Source of the DNA: Amphibalanus amphitrite
Lineage: Eukaryota > Arthropoda > Thecostraca > Balanomorpha > Balanidae
Direction of reading: 5' to 3'
DNA length: 64,000 nt
Assembly (NCBI RefSeq): GCF_019059575.1
Contig: NW_024881537.1
Coordinates: 62,001-126,000, forward strand
The translations under genes and the position numbers were made by a program. A model generated the notes under the pieces. That model made no database searches. It was not told the DNA's origin and worked only from the letters and a program-made list of their open reading frames with translations. Positions 1-12,300 of this stretch are shown piece after piece. Every line of letters begins with the position of its first letter. Position 1 is the first letter of the stretch.

Positions 1-737
1 TACCTCTTTTTTTGGCGAAGTTATAGCGAAAAAACTGTTCAAAATTGATGACGTCAAATTTTCAAACTCAATTTTTAGCAATTCTAGACCCCGTAGCGCA
101 AAACAAAGACCACCATTAGACTCCCCGTGACAAGCTGCATCGAATCAATACCCATTTTATGCAAAACTATCAACTTTAAAATTTGACCTTTTTTGGCCTG
201 ACCTTGACCTGACATTGACCTGAACTTCACCAGAAAGTGACCTAAGCTGTACCTGATAGTCTTATAACCAACACCATTGAGTTGGAAATGAAAAATTGGC
301 CATAAAACATGTATCACACAACCTTAGTAAAGTTGGGCTCATGTGACCTGACCTGTGACCCTTGGTGACCTGACCTGTGACCTGACCTGGTATTGCCAGT
401 GACCTCTAATAGCAACATATCTACTAGGCAACTGACGCCCTACCGCTGATTCTAGACAAAATGCGTTTTCCTCGGTGTTATAGCGCATTCCCTAGAAGCC
501 CCGTGAACGGTGAAACATTTCATCTTTGACCTGACCTGTGACTTCATCGGTGACCCCGAGGTCAATGAAATTTGGTTTCCCTCAACAAATTTGACAGGCC
601 TTTCGAACGCCGTTTGAATTTTGCGGATCCGTCCAGTAGTTTCGGAGATACGAGGGGGGGGGGGGCAAAAAATAGCCCCCCCCCCCCCACCAGGTCGCGT
701 TATAAACAGACCCCACCAGGGCGCGGGATAAGGCTAT
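1..737 (+). mobile_element. TTAA-ended element, type B, right part (left end outside window)
   Basis: It matches about 54380-55126, the right part of the complete type B copy, in order: ATAGCGAAAAAACTGTTCAA, a TGACGTCA site, runs of TGACCTGACC, then a poly-G/poly-C pair near 650-690 and the end GGGCGCGGGATAA. The terminal TTAA is altered to ATAA. No coding capacity is seen. Confidence 0.75.
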
Positions 738-1458
738 TAGTAGCTAAAATTTGTTTGTCTCGGAATTTTGATATCGATGACCTAAGGTCAGGTCAATTTC
801 TCGACCTCCCCATTATAAGTCAATGGGGGAAAAATCAACTCCCTGTTTTTACCACTACAACGGGTCGGAGTGGCCCCATAAACCATACATGACCTCATAT
901 ACGATCAACCTTCACTACCTTGAGGCCTGTTTTGCTGTTGGGCAGCTGTAAGGTCATGTGACGTCATCAAAGGTCACCAGCGGTTTTTTGACAATAACTC
1001 CGTACAGGAACAAGATACAGCCGCGCGGATGGTCTCATTGTGTTCAGCTCGTCAAGGCGCATCGAATGATATACATGATGACCTCGAGGTCACGTGACCT
1101 GAGGTCAACCCTTGACCTTGATCTTTCGAGGTCAACATATATATCATTCGATGCGGATTGACGAGAGGATCACAATGCTGCCCTTAGTTTGTTCCTATAT
1201 TGACTAGTTCGAAAGTTATTCTAGAAAAACGCTATCCATACCTAGCGCCGCCATTTTGAGTTTTGTTATCCCTGTGACGTCATCTTTAACCTTATCTGAA
1301 AATGACCTATGTAAAAATTGTAGACCTTGTCCGTGCGTATCCCTTGCCGTTTACCGCTTGTCGCTATCTTGCTTTGTTCTCGAGATCTCAAGGGGGGGCG
1401 GTCATCCGCCCCCCCCCCGTCGGTACGAAGTTGGAGCAGACCCCCGTCGGTGCGATTG
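738..1458 (-). mobile_element. TTAA-ended element, type A, inverted and truncated
   Basis: This is the reverse of the intact type A copy at 32475-33483. It keeps the CCCCATTATAAGTCAATGGGG-like segment, the central AGGTCA hairpin (about 1035-1165), the TGACGTCA sites and the poly-G/poly-C pair near 1395-1420. It ends CCGTCGGTGCGATTG then TTAA at 1459-1462. The other end is missing and abuts the type B fragment at about 737. Confidence 0.75.
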
Positions 1459-1462
1459 TTAA

Positions 1463-2640
1463 CCGTTTCCTTTCATACGAGTGAAAAAAGTTGACTTTAT
1501 TGCAAATGCTTCTCGTATGATATCCGGCTACGAGCATGTGTAAGCGCTGTGCTTTATTCGCTGCCCGTTCAGTTCAGCCCCCTGTCGTTCCGTGCCCGAG
1601 TCGCTCTCAGTGCTGAGGTCGGGGTCGCATCCAGTTGGTCGGACCGCTGATGTTTTCTCCTGAGAACCAGCCACATATCGCCGCCCCATTGCGCTCGTTC
1701 CTTCAGTGATGTCCCGGCTCAACAATTATCTCAGCAGATATACGAGAGTCTGTGAGCCCAGCTGAGCACAGTGCCCCATGACAATACAGTCAGAGGCAAT
1801 GGCACGGTCACTGATGCCCCGTATCTGCATAGAAACGCGGCGGGGCTGGCACTGTGCCCCGTTCGCCTGTCCACGGGGCAAAGGATAAGCGGGGAAGAGG
1901 GAGAGAGAGGGGGAGAGAAAGATAAACAAAAAAGGCAGACATGCAGGCAGATAGGCAGACAGACAGACAGTCAGACAGACAAAGTGAGAGAATATTATGT
2001 GAAGCAGCCCAGCAGGAAAGGGCAAAGAAGACGGGATAAAGGAAAGGAGACGAGAGAAGAGAGAGGAGAAGATAATAAAGGAGAGGAGAATGAAGGAGAG
2101 GACAATAAAGGAGAGGAGACACCCTGAATGGTGGTACTGACGACGGGCAGTTCACAGCTGGCAGCGGGCAGTTCACTGTTGGCAGCGGGCAGTTCACTGC
2201 TGGTGGTTCACTGTTGGCAGCGGGCAGTTCACAGCTGGTGGCTCCCAGCTGGTGACTCACAGACCGAATGAGGCGGCCCGCTGATCAAAGCACCGCGTGG
2301 GACCACAGGGAACGAGTCGAGCAACCATCACGGCAGGCAGCTGCACCTCCTCTACGCTCCGCAGCGAGAGAGCAGAGCGGAATACCGAAGGGACAGCGTT
2401 GGCCGTGGGCTGGGACAGCACAGCGGTGCCGTGGTGCTTTTCCATATGTTAGAGCAGTTCAATCTTCAAAGAAATTCGGCGGAAAAGCTAGGTACTATGG
2501 AGCGAATGTTTACTGATCAGAATTGTATAAAGATCGTTGGGTGAATAAGGGAAGCTCCATGCTAGCGTACTGATACAGCACGGCTTAAATGTGGGGCCAA
2601 AAGTGAACAGATAGATTCGGAAGTTGTCTGAAAGGAAATA
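1463..2640. other. No gene seen; GA-rich low-complexity DNA
   Basis: 1880-2125 is purine-rich (GAGAGG, GACA and GGAGAA tracts). The ORFs crossing it on both strands are low-complexity products. The rest shows no recognisable coding or RNA feature. Confidence 0.5.
2147..2250. repeat. Short tandem repeat, about 22-bp unit
   Basis: Four to five imperfect copies of GGCAGCGGGCAGTTCACTG with variants ending in GCTGGTGG. No function is evident. Confidence 0.7.
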
Positions 2641-3935
2641 TACAGGGTGTCCCAGAAAAAAGTACCACATTTGTTTAGACAATATATTTTTTGTTATTCG
2701 GCACTAATGCTTTAAACGCATATCAAAAGCGAGCCAGTTCCATTCCATGGAGATTTATTTGCGCTACAAATGGACCATGCCACTCCTTCCTGTCACTCAC
2801 ACCGGCACATGTTCGAAGTGCCTGCCTTCTTGGGCCAGGCACCGCTCCGCCCTGCACCTGGCTTCCTCTGCGACCCGAGCACATGCGGAAGGTGGAATCG
2901 CGCGAATGGCCGCGCCAATCGCCCGTTTCAGTGTCGCTAGGTCTTCTGGTGCCTCCTGATACACCACACTTTTCAGATAACCCCACAGGTAAAAGTCGAG
3001 GGGCGTGAGGTCAGGAGAGTGCGGCGGCCAGGTCACCGCGGCCCGCCGGGAGATGACACGCCCCTCTAGACACTCGTGCAGCCAGGCCAAGTTGGCGCGT
3101 GATGTAGGTATGCGCCGTTGCGCCATCTTGCTGCAGCCATTGCTGGTTCAGGGTGTCCGCACAACTCGCTGTGAGTGCCCACAAAAAGCGTTTAAGCATG
3201 GTAAGGTAGCGCCGGGAATTGACAGTGACCGTCTCGCCAGCACCATTTTCAAAAAAGAATGGGCCGATGATTCCCTGCGCGCTCAACGCGCACCACACAG
3301 TCACCTTCGGGGAATGCAGCGGAGCCTCAAGAACTTCCTCTGGTGGCCGTTCCGCCCAAAACCTGTAATTTTGGCGGTTCACTTGCCCGTTCAGATGAAA
3401 ATGGGCCTCATCAGACCACCAACACAAGACAAGAAGTTTGGGTTGTTTGTGCACTTTTCCAAAAACCATTTGCAAAATTGTTCCCTCTGCTCAAAATCCG
3501 CAGCAAACAGCTTTTGAGACACTTTAAGCTTAACGGCAGATAAGGCGAGATCCTTCTTGAGAATCCTGTGAGTGGAGGACTTGCTGAGACCGACCCTAGA
3601 CGCGAGGCGCCGCACCGACACTTTCGGCGTCTGACCAACCTGCTCTGCGACCTTTCGTATGGCCTCCTGGCTGCGAGATGTTTTTTCCGACCACTGTTTC
3701 CGGCATTCTGGTTACTAATGGACCCTTCTGCCAGAAACTTGTCAGTCAGACGCTGTATGGTCTTTATCGTTGGAGCTTCTCGGACCTTAAAATGTCTGCG
3801 ATACTGCCTTTGCGTTAAAACGGCTGATCCGTGTTTGAGATAAAATTAGAATATTTTGGTTTTTTGTTCAGTATTAAACGGCTTCATGACTGACAGAGCG
3901 CTCGAGCCATACAACATAATTTCACACCCGGTATT
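2641..3935 (-). mobile_element. Tc1/mariner-superfamily transposon, degraded
   Basis: One end is clear: TA then CAGGGTGTCCCAGAAAAA at 2641. The same CAGGGTGTYYC start is seen in two other elements in this window (45887 and 55962). The opposite end is decayed; TTCACACCCGGTA near 3930 is a possible relic. The transposase on the minus strand fills most of the element. Confidence 0.8.
2797..3850 (-). pseudogene. Mariner-like (IS630-Tc1-mariner) transposase pseudogene
   Basis: Read on the minus strand in several frames it gives, in order, an N-terminal helix-turn-helix part (RQYRRHFKVREAPTIKTIQR), SVRRLASRVGLSKSSTHRIL, then the catalytic-core motifs SDEAHFHLNG (first Asp), WLQQDGATAHT (second Asp) and WPPHSPDLTPLDFYLWGYLK (third acidic position). 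The frame breaks near 3690, 3430 and 3100, so no intact protein is made. Transposases of this kind are common in arthropod genomes and act at TA targets. Its length is about that of a full 340-350 residue enzyme. Confidence 0.9.
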
Positions 3936-4990
3936 TTCACTCCTTGTGAAATTATATTTAGTTAGATTAACTGTTGTAAATGATGTTGCTAACATTGCAT
4001 GCCATGTGTAGATATTCCAGTTAACAAAATTTATTTCTTAATTTCAGACCAAAGGAATGGTGGAAGAGTCGCATATCTGAACTACATACTTACAAGTGTG
4101 GGTGCAACTTCATTGGTTCGTTTTCCAATGCATTATGCAATTGCGTCATAAGCTGGAACGACCCCGAAATGCTGTGGGTTATAGCACATAGCACGGGCAC
4201 TCAGCAGATAACACAATACATTCCAGAGTGCAGTGAAACCGTTAATCCTGACCATTTGATTCTTTATTTCCCACAGTTATTTCATTCTTCAGTTCACCGC
4301 CGGACCACACGTGGTTAAACGAGTGCCACGTGACTGATGCTGAGACCAGCGCGGCGGCGACCCGGAAGGCCCGGCATGGAGTACCGTGCCGCTAACCTCT
4401 GAGCACGGTACGTGCCGCGCCACCGGTAACTGTGCTAACGACCTGCTCGTGCTGCCGGCACACCTGAGAGGAAGGTGGGCCGGGTGAACGGCTAATGGCG
4501 AGCCGTGGGGGAGTGAAATGCCACCCGGAGGTCACTGCACGACCACTGAACGGTCACCGAAATGGTATCGGATGGTTATTGTGGTCACCAAACGGTCACC
4601 AAGTTTCTGAACAGTTACTGGGAGTAGCCGAAATGCCACCGAAAGAATACTGGACAATTGATATTGGTCGCTGGACGTCCACTGAGCAGTCGTTTACAGT
4701 GCAGGGTAGCAACAGTCACCCGGACGATGGGATGTCACACAGCATTGAGCACTGTAGTCAGAAGCGGTCAGCTGCTGTTGCACAATTGACACCAAAGCAA
4801 ATAGTCGAGCATAGTCATATTGCATGCTAGCGCTGGAAACTTGCTTGCCAGTAGTGCCCAAGTGTTTGTTTTGGGGCCTCACATGTGTCGGAGCATAAGG
4901 AAGGCCCTCGCTTCCGGTGGCCAGTTTGATGAGGATAAGGCAATGGCTGGCAGACGCGTGATGTGATTTCCTGGTTATAATCGTCGTCAG
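3936..4990. other. No gene seen
   Basis: This is unique-looking DNA. 4530-4640 has loosely repeated ACGGTCACC / AATGCCACCG segments. No exon, RNA or transposon was recognised. Confidence 0.45.
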
Positions 4991-4998
4991 TTTAGCCG

Positions 4999-5347
4999 GT
5001 CCCGTAGCTCAGTTGGTTAGAGCGTTGGACTCCGCGTGGTGAGAGCACGCGTTCCCGGTTATGACAGTCCGGGTTCGAAGCGCGACGGGCGCTCGACATT
5101 TATGGGCCTCCTGACAGGTATGGTTGCGGTTGGTGGCAGGCCGTAGCCAGGCGAAGTCAGCGAGGGGACCGGCCGTGCGCGGCTTTGTGCGCACGTTAAA
5201 CTTTGGACTCTAAATTCTGCCATAGAACTGGAATTGCGCGATCGGAGGGTAGAGGGCAGGGTCATCGCAACAAGCTCTGCTTAGCGGTGGCTCTGTCCTT
5301 GTGAATCCTTCCCATCAAAAGGTTCGGACTAAATTTATAAAAAAAAA
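4999..5347 (+). mobile_element. tRNA-derived SINE, full-length candidate
   Basis: The 5' part is tRNA-like: GTCCCGTAGCTCAGTTGGTT with the classic D-arm (box A, about 5005-5024) and box B GGTTCGAAGC at 5072-5081. The anticodon arm and T stem do not fold as a normal tRNA. It continues into a non-tRNA body (GCACGTTAAACTTTGG at 5191, CGCAACAAGCTCTGCTTAGC near 5265-5285) and ends in an A tract at 5339-5347. The body is shared with a second copy at 5587-5756, which shows it is a repeat family. Confidence 0.72.
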
Positions 5348-5586
5348 GTTTACACTAATTGGGCATAACTGTACAGTGTGCACTGTGATAAACATTTGCT
5401 TCGGTTGAATGTTATCAGTCAAAAATTGTTTTATTTGCAAACTTTTCAATATGATAATAAATAAGCATAATATTGAGATTTCAAAATTTCCGTCCCGCAA
5501 AAACTACCATTAGACAGGCAACATGCTGTAAGTTTCTAAACGTGCATTGTATATTTTTTTCTGAAGCTGTTTCTATTATCTACCTG

Positions 5587-5756
5587 CGGCACGTTAAACT
5601 TTCGATCCAAATTATCACCGGTGAACCGGGCGCGGGCAAGGTGGGGTGGTGGCCGGTGGGTTCGTGTGTCATTCGCAACAAGCACTGCTTAGCGGGGCAC
5701 CCGGGCCCATAGCCACCCATTCATCCATTCGGACAAAATTTCTATAAAAAAAAAAA
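5587..5756 (+). mobile_element. SINE, 5'-truncated copy of the same family
   Basis: It shares with the 4999-5347 copy GCACGTTAAACTTT, GCAACAAGCNCTGCTTAGCG and TTCGGAC then an AT-rich end with a 12-nt A tail. The tRNA-like head is absent, as expected for incomplete reverse transcription. Confidence 0.7.
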
Positions 5757-6153
5757 TAGCTGAGATTTTTCAACCAAGGGAATACTGCACCAACGGTACA
5801 TCAAATGGTTGATGGGACAATAACTGGGAATCATGAGGAAGCTCCCAAGTCCGTTAAGGATTCATGGACTGCTACTGTGAGCAGACCCGGCCGGCAATGA
5901 CCATGAATGTAGAATGACAATGCTGAGCTGAGAGCTAAATAACTAACGAAATCATAACGCAGCCGGAGCGTAAAACTACGCTAACTTAATTTTCAATGTA
6001 ACCACACCCAGTGGTAATTGCGAGGCCAGGTTCAAGATTCTGTTCATTAAATTTCTTGTTTTTTTTAATTTCAATCCCGTGCTTTTGAGTTTCAGTTCCA
6101 AGTCATCAAATGTGTTTTCCTGCACTCTTCTTCCCTTTCCCCATATGCAATCT
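5757..6153. other. No gene seen
   Basis: Unique AT-rich DNA without a recognisable feature. Confidence 0.45.
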
Positions 6154-6620
6154 TTAACCCGCGCACCGACGCACTATGGTTGGAAACGGCCTTACGGATG
6201 GCCGGGGGTCAACGCGAAAAAATGTTTTGCCCATAACTTTTTAATGCGTGGACCGATTGCGATGAAACTTTGCATAGGTATACCAGTGTCTTTTGTGCAT
6301 CATACAGTAACTCAGAAACGACAAGGTCCCGTCACGTCACGCATGTGTGACGTCATTATTGCAAGCATGTTATAAGTCGCCTAGGTCTTTCGTAATGTCA
6401 TCGATATCGCGAGGCATTTTGAACATGTTTTGAATACTGCTATACTGAATGGATATTGTTGTTATGCTTTAGGGCGAGAAATATCAACGTAGTGACGCAC
6501 AGTGTCCTACTATTTGTCATAAAGGGTCAAAAAAAATGGAGAAAAAGTATTAATGATTTTTTAGATTGGGCAAAAAGGTAAAAAATAAAATGACGATCAA
6601 AATGACAAAAAAGCGACTGA
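6154..6620 (+). mobile_element. TTAA-ended element, left end only
   Basis: It starts TTAA then CCCGCGCACCGACG, the same terminus as type A, but continues CACTATGGTTGGAAACGGCC and is then unlike type A. An inverted copy of that continuation abuts the type A copy at about 8285-8318. No matching right end was found before the next TTAA end at 6621. Confidence 0.5.
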
Positions 6621-7010
6621 TTAACCCGGTAGTTGCTGGGGTATTTCCCCACCCGCCGTTTGCCGGGGGGGGGGGCGTTCAACGCCCCCAGCCGATAACT
6701 CGAGAACCAATAGGCGCAGCGAAACGCACGAGGCGGCAAACGAAAGAACGCGACGAGACAATTCAGATGAATACTTGAAAGTTGAATGTCGAGGTCACCG
6801 GTCGGGTCAAGGTCAGGTCAAACACTTGAAATCAGGCTTTCAGTAGCATGGACTTTAGAACCTCGCAATCGGTGCCTCTCGTCATAAACTCTGTCACAAC
6901 TGTGCAAAACACTCCATATAAGTGCTAAAAGAGTGTCAGATCCATGTAGGGGTCAGTCAAACATAGGCCAGGGTCAAAGTCAGGTCAATCAGGTAAGCAC
7001 ATAACCCCGA
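6621..7010 (+). mobile_element. TTAA-ended element, variant D, left part
   Basis: TTAA then CCCGGTAGTTGCTGGGG, followed by a G10/C hairpin (6665-6690), CTCGAGAACCAATAGGCGCA and AGGTCA/GGTCAAGG runs. This is the same architecture as types A and B with a different terminus. The right end was not found. Confidence 0.5.
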
Positions 7011-7401
7011 AAATTAAAACTGGTACCTATTCGCAGCCCACGACACATGTTTTATGGGTACTTTTGGGCGTAGAACACGATGGTGACATTCATTTTATCA
7101 TACGAGTACGTGGTTAGTTGAAAAAAGATCAATTTCAGAAATGCATGCATCATGGTGGTGAAGTAGTCACGAGAAATTGCCAAGATTCAGTTCAAGATTT
7201 TGGAAAATGTAGAAAGATGATCAAAAATCATAGATAGCCATTGGATTTGCCATGGTATTGGCAGTGTAATGGCGTTTACAGCATGTCTGTATGTCTGTTC
7301 TGTCAGTGGATATCCATATCCATACTCCAAGATGTCCGTACACGTTTGCACGATATCCATACTCCAGGTGCAGGGGCGAGCAGTTACTTCTTACGAGGGG
7401 T

Positions 7402-7680
7402 GCGGAGTAGAAGTCAGAGTGGGAGTCAGAGTCGGAGTCAGAGTCAGAGTCGGAGTCAGGGTCGCCCAGAGTCGTGGCAACGAGCCAGGAGTCGGAGTCG
7501 GAGTCGGAGTCGGTCAGGAGCCCGCAGTGGAAGTCGGAGTCGGTCGGAGTCGGAACAGCTCCATCACGACTCCGAAGCACTGGCAGGGGTCCGGAGTCGG
7601 AGACGGAGTCGCCCGGAGTCATGGCAACGAGACAGGAGTCGGAGTCGGAGTAGGAGTCGGATTTGGCGCCACCACGACTC
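7402..7680. repeat. (GGAGTC)n imperfect hexanucleotide array
   Basis: The array of GGAGTC/AGAGTC/GGAGTA units is broken by GCCCRGAGTCRTGGCAACGA-like segments. It gives open frames on both strands (Ser-Asp repeats on minus, Arg-Ser on plus), which are repeat products. A shorter relative lies at 27118-27215. Confidence 0.85.
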
Positions 7681-7689
7681 CGCAACTCT

Positions 7690-8280
7690 GCTTCTTACCA
7701 TCATTTATTAGGATAAGCCACTGCACGACTGACGAGCAGACCTGCTGCTAACGAAGCGACGGGTAGGTACGCCTCGGGAGATGAAGCTTCATGGACGATT
7801 TTGCGCACAAGTGCGCAGTTTGCTTTTAGGTTCCCCTCACGCAGAATTGAACAGAGACTTATTCTGCCAAAAAGCTCAATGGAGGTCGATGGAGAACTTT
7901 TTGTATGTCCAATGAAACATAAACGTAATTTTGCAAATGTTGTTGTGGTGACACTGCAAACAGAATGCAATGCCGTTCCCGATTTTGAACACACATGGGA
8001 AAAAGAGTCACTCCACTCGATAGCCAACATAACAAGGATTATTTTGATATATAATAATCCAGTTTTACAACGTCATTGAGGTACTCCACATGCTATCGCC
8101 AGCGCGGCTGTTTAAACCTTTGACGGCGCACCAAAAAAGCCACTATCAGAAACTCCCGATTCTACGCACGATAATGAAGACTAAATGCGCAACTAAGTAT
8201 TTTTTTCTGCCCAATTCAAAACATTTCATCAATTTCCAACAGAATGACACCCCAAATATACATATATTCCGAAATTGCCC
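7690..8280. other. No gene seen
   Basis: Unique DNA; the short ORFs lack recognisable domains. Confidence 0.4.
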
Positions 8281-8317
8281 ATGGCCATCCGTGAGGCCGT
8301 TTCCAACCATAGTGCGA

Positions 8318-9308
8318 CGGGGGTCTGCGCCAACTTAGTACCGACGGGGGGGGGGCGGATGACCGCCCCCCCCCCTGAGATCTCGAGAACGAAGCAAGAT
8401 AGCGACAAGCGGTAAACGGCATCGGATACGCACGGACAAGGTCTACAATTTTTACAAAGGTCATTTTCAGGTCAGGTCAAAGATGACGTCACAGGGGTCG
8501 AAAAAGTCAAAATGGCGGCGCTAGATATGGAGAGGATTTTTCTCGAATAACTTTCGAAGTAGTCAAGATAGGAACAAACTAAGGGCATCATCGTGATCCT
8601 CTCGTCAATCCGCATCGAATGATATATATGTTGACCTCGAAAGGTCAAGGTCAAAGGTTGACCTCAGGTCACGTGACCTCGAGGTCATCATGTATATCAT
8701 TCGATGCGTCTTGACGAGCTGAACACAATGAGACCATCCGCGCGGCTGTATCTTGTTCCTGTAAGGAGTTATTGGCAAAAAACCTTTGGTGACCTTTGAT
8801 GACGTCACATGACCTTACAGCTGCCCAACAGCAAAACAGACCTCAAGGTAGTGAAGGTTGATCGTATGTGAAGTCATGTATGGTATATGGGGCCATTCCG
8901 ACCCGTTTTAGTGGTAAAAACAGGGAGTTGATTTTTCCCCCATTGACTTATAATGGGGAGGTCGCGAAATTGACCTGACCTTAGGTCACCGACATCAAAA
9001 TTCCGAGATATACAAATTGTAGCTACTAATGACCTAATAACATCCTGCGACTTTCAAAGGCCTCCGACGTCTATTGTAGCTCTGGCACGGCGACAAAGTT
9101 GCAAAAAAGTGACTTGAGGTTGGGTCATTCAAAGTGACCTGGTGACCTGACCTTAAAAGTTAGGAGGTTCAAACTTGCACACCATGTGTAAAATTGATGA
9201 GAGAATAGTCATACCAAATTTCGCGGCGCTACGCGCCGCGGTTTTCCCGCTATCCGCGAAAAACCTCAGGGGGGGCGGATATCCGCCCCCCCCCCGTCGG
9301 TGAGCGGG
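8318..9308 (+). mobile_element. TTAA-ended element, type A, left terminus replaced
   Basis: It is nearly identical to 32490-33483 throughout, including the G/C-tract hairpins, the TGACGTCA sites and the central AGGTCA hairpin at about 8601-8718. The right end reads CCGTCGGTGAGCGGG then TTAA at 9309-9312. The left end lacks TTAACCCGCGCACC and is joined to an inverted copy of the sequence found at 6170. High identity to the other copy implies recent movement or conversion. Confidence 0.82.
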
Positions 9309-9312
9309 TTAA

Positions 9313-12300
9313 AAGATATGTTTAGTGTCAACTGTCAATCATGCAGTCTGACCACTCGTGCATTCTACCCCCGATTTGAGTGAATAAAAATCGACTGGCA
9401 CGCCAAGACTGAACACCGTCGAAGCTCAGTGGCTATGTATAAACAGCCTCAGACCCCAGTTGCTGCTTTGGTTGGCCGCGGCTCCTCTATAGTCACCCCT
9501 GCGTCAGCCGGTCGTCTTTCTGCGCCACATCCAGTGTTTGATGACTGCCGAGCCGGGACAGAGGCGCGGACTATCGCCGCCGAGTTGTGGCCACGTCGGC
9601 TCTGAACGATGGCGACGCTCGATACCGCGGCCGCAGCACGCCCGGTGGGACGGTAACATATCACTCAGTGTGGTGTCCAGCGAAGTTTACAGCTCACCAA
9701 ACGCCATGGGTCTGGTTACAGACAGGTTTCAGTATATGGCCTGCCGACCGATCAGCTCAAAGAACCGACACTGGGCAGACTAATACAGGTTACGGCGCCG
9801 TTCGGAGGTCTCCGCTGCCGCTCTAAAGCGTCCGTTTTCGACCGACTCCGACCTGCGAGCGTCTCAGTCGATCCCACGTGAGCTCTGCTACCTTCGACTG
9901 CCACTTGGCCCCGCTATCCAATCTCACATAGACAATTCCGTTCCGCGGGCAGACTTTAACGGCACCGCAGCACCCGCCGCGTGCGGGCCCCGGCCTTTGG
10001 TAAACAGCGCATCGCTCTCCTCATTCGGCAGAAAATCAGCGGAAATAAACACTGGAGTGCCTACGTCAGGGATCGACTGACTGCCGACACTATTAATTAG
10101 GAAATGCAGCGGCCGTGTTTTCTTGCGTATCCAAAAAAGTTTGGATACCTTCTGATGTCGAGCCGAATCACGAATGTCCTAAAGAATACTGATAATTGCT
10201 GTCGAGCGTTGTTTTGGACTTGTCTCGAAGTAAAGGATGTTGAAACTAATAAGACATTCGGCCTGTGAGTAATTTCTTTAGTGCGATCTTCATCCAGAAC
10301 TGAGTCATCTAATAAGGAAGAGAAGTTAATTAAACAAATTTTACGATGTATATGGTGTATAGCCTAGCGGCTAGGGTTCTAAATTCATTGAAGGACAAAC
10401 ACGTTCTCACAAAGAGTTCAATTCCTAAAGCAGCGGTGCCATAGCCACATGACGATCCTGGCCGAGTGACCTCCACCCATGTTGGTGAATAATTTTCAAT
10501 TTCATCCGCTTCATTCCTTACAGTTTCCCGAATCATTATAAACCAGGGCCTGACAAATTGGCTAATATTGAACGGTGACACTTGACTTCGTGGTTCAGCT
10601 GCTGCGCTGATCGAGTTTATGGGCTGATACTCTTTACTCAGACGGATCGATGAGTTTCCGGTCAATGTTTGAAGGCCACAGCGCGTGCGGCTTTGTTCGG
10701 ATATCGAAAGAGTAACTAGTGCGTAGTTGTAGCGTGTTGGGACGTGACATTCACATCCGCGTAAAGATCTAGTTTCTTTCTGGGAGTCGGCACATCTGGG
10801 AGTTTCTGGGAGTCCAGGAACAAATCTGCATCGTTATGGAAAGCTGACTTAAAATTTACCCGCACTGCGGGTTTCTTTGACTCCGCCACCTTTTACATAC
10901 GCAAGCTACTCATGACATAACGAAAAAGTATGTTTACGCGACCCCACGATAGGCGAACGTGTGTGATAAATAAGTAAAGGTCCCACTGTTCCCAGCATCA
11001 CACTATGTGATGAGATGGCAATTACCGCGTGTGTCGGCGGGGATGTACGACACCAATATCCTCTCCGACCGGACGGACCTAGCGGTGTCGATGGCTCATT
11101 GGTCCCGGGCGTATCCAAGCCTCTCATCACCGGCCGCTCTCCATCCCCTCTCCTCTCCACGGGGTGGACAGGGGTGCGCGCCGCCGCCGCTGAGCGATCA
11201 GCCAGGAACGCACCGAGCCGGCTGAGGAGAACATCGGTGTACGGGACGGGTCCATTAGCACCAACGTATTCGGCGCGGTGGTGCTAACGATATACGGTAC
11301 GGCACCGCGTCGACACCATCACTGCACCCCTCCAGCACCCCGCCCACCCTCTGGCACCTCCGCGATGGGTGTCCATCCATGCGGGCGGTCGTGCCGGCGG
11401 CCTGGCAGACCCGTCCATTCAGCATTGTACCGAGGCAAGGTCAGCTGCGATACCAGTGTCCCTCGGGTGTGAACAGGGCCCCACGGTTCGGTGTTACTGT
11501 CATTTGTTGCCGCCTGCCAACGCCACATGACCAGACAGACAGAAAATCGGTGGCGATTGATTGTGTTTCCCTGCGAGGAGAGGCGCGAGACGCTCATTAA
11601 GAACGGATGATGGTATACGCAGACGATGATGTGTGTGGGATAGGGAAGGGCTGAGACCGACACATGTGTTCGATATACGAGTATACAGACAATAGAGTGT
11701 GTGTGTGGGGGGGGGGGGGTAGGAAGGGCCTGGGATTGGTGCATATGTCCGATCAAATCATTATGTCGGGATACAAATGATGGATTGCTTTCAGATATCT
11801 TTCCGGTGTCAGCAGTTGGCAACTCTTTTGATGATTTGTTTGATGTGTAAGGCGATACTTTTAGCAAATAAAGAAAAATTTGCTCCCAACCATCGATATA
11901 GTCTGGCATTAGACAGATTACCAATCCAAAGTTTCAAAAATATCAGCAAAAACTAGGTAAGTAACATTAAATCATTCAATATGTAACTCACACTTGGGTG
12001 GAGTTTTTCCAGGGAAGTTGGTGGGGCAGAATGTCAAACCTACAATGTCGGATTGTCAAGTTGAATAAAATGTTATACTGAAGATATTTTTTATCATTGC
12101 AAAGATTATCTTTTGCATCACATGGACATTCCAAAGCCCCTCAATGCGAAGAAGATTGATTTGCAGAGGAAGAAAGTCGTACAAAACAGCTAAAGTTGCA
12201 TTGGTGTGACAAAACGCTTATTGATGGGGAAAAATGACAAAACCGCCCCACCAACTGTAAAAGAAGCCTCTAAACTTACAACATAAACATACATTTTAAT

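Noticed and set aside
1808-2260. 150-codon minus-strand frame
   Set aside because: Made of the purine-rich tract and the 22-bp tandem repeat read on the opposite strand.
4999-5090. Functional tRNA gene
   Set aside because: The D-arm and boxes A and B are present, but the anticodon arm and T stem do not pair and the sequence continues into a repeated body with an A tail.
7221-7751. Ser-Asp and Arg-Ser repeat proteins of about 155 codons
   Set aside because: Both are products of the GGAGTC array, open on several frames, with no splice or start context.
11319-11924. 201-codon minus-strand frame
   Set aside because: No domain; it crosses a G tract and low-complexity CCTCCTC-type sequence.
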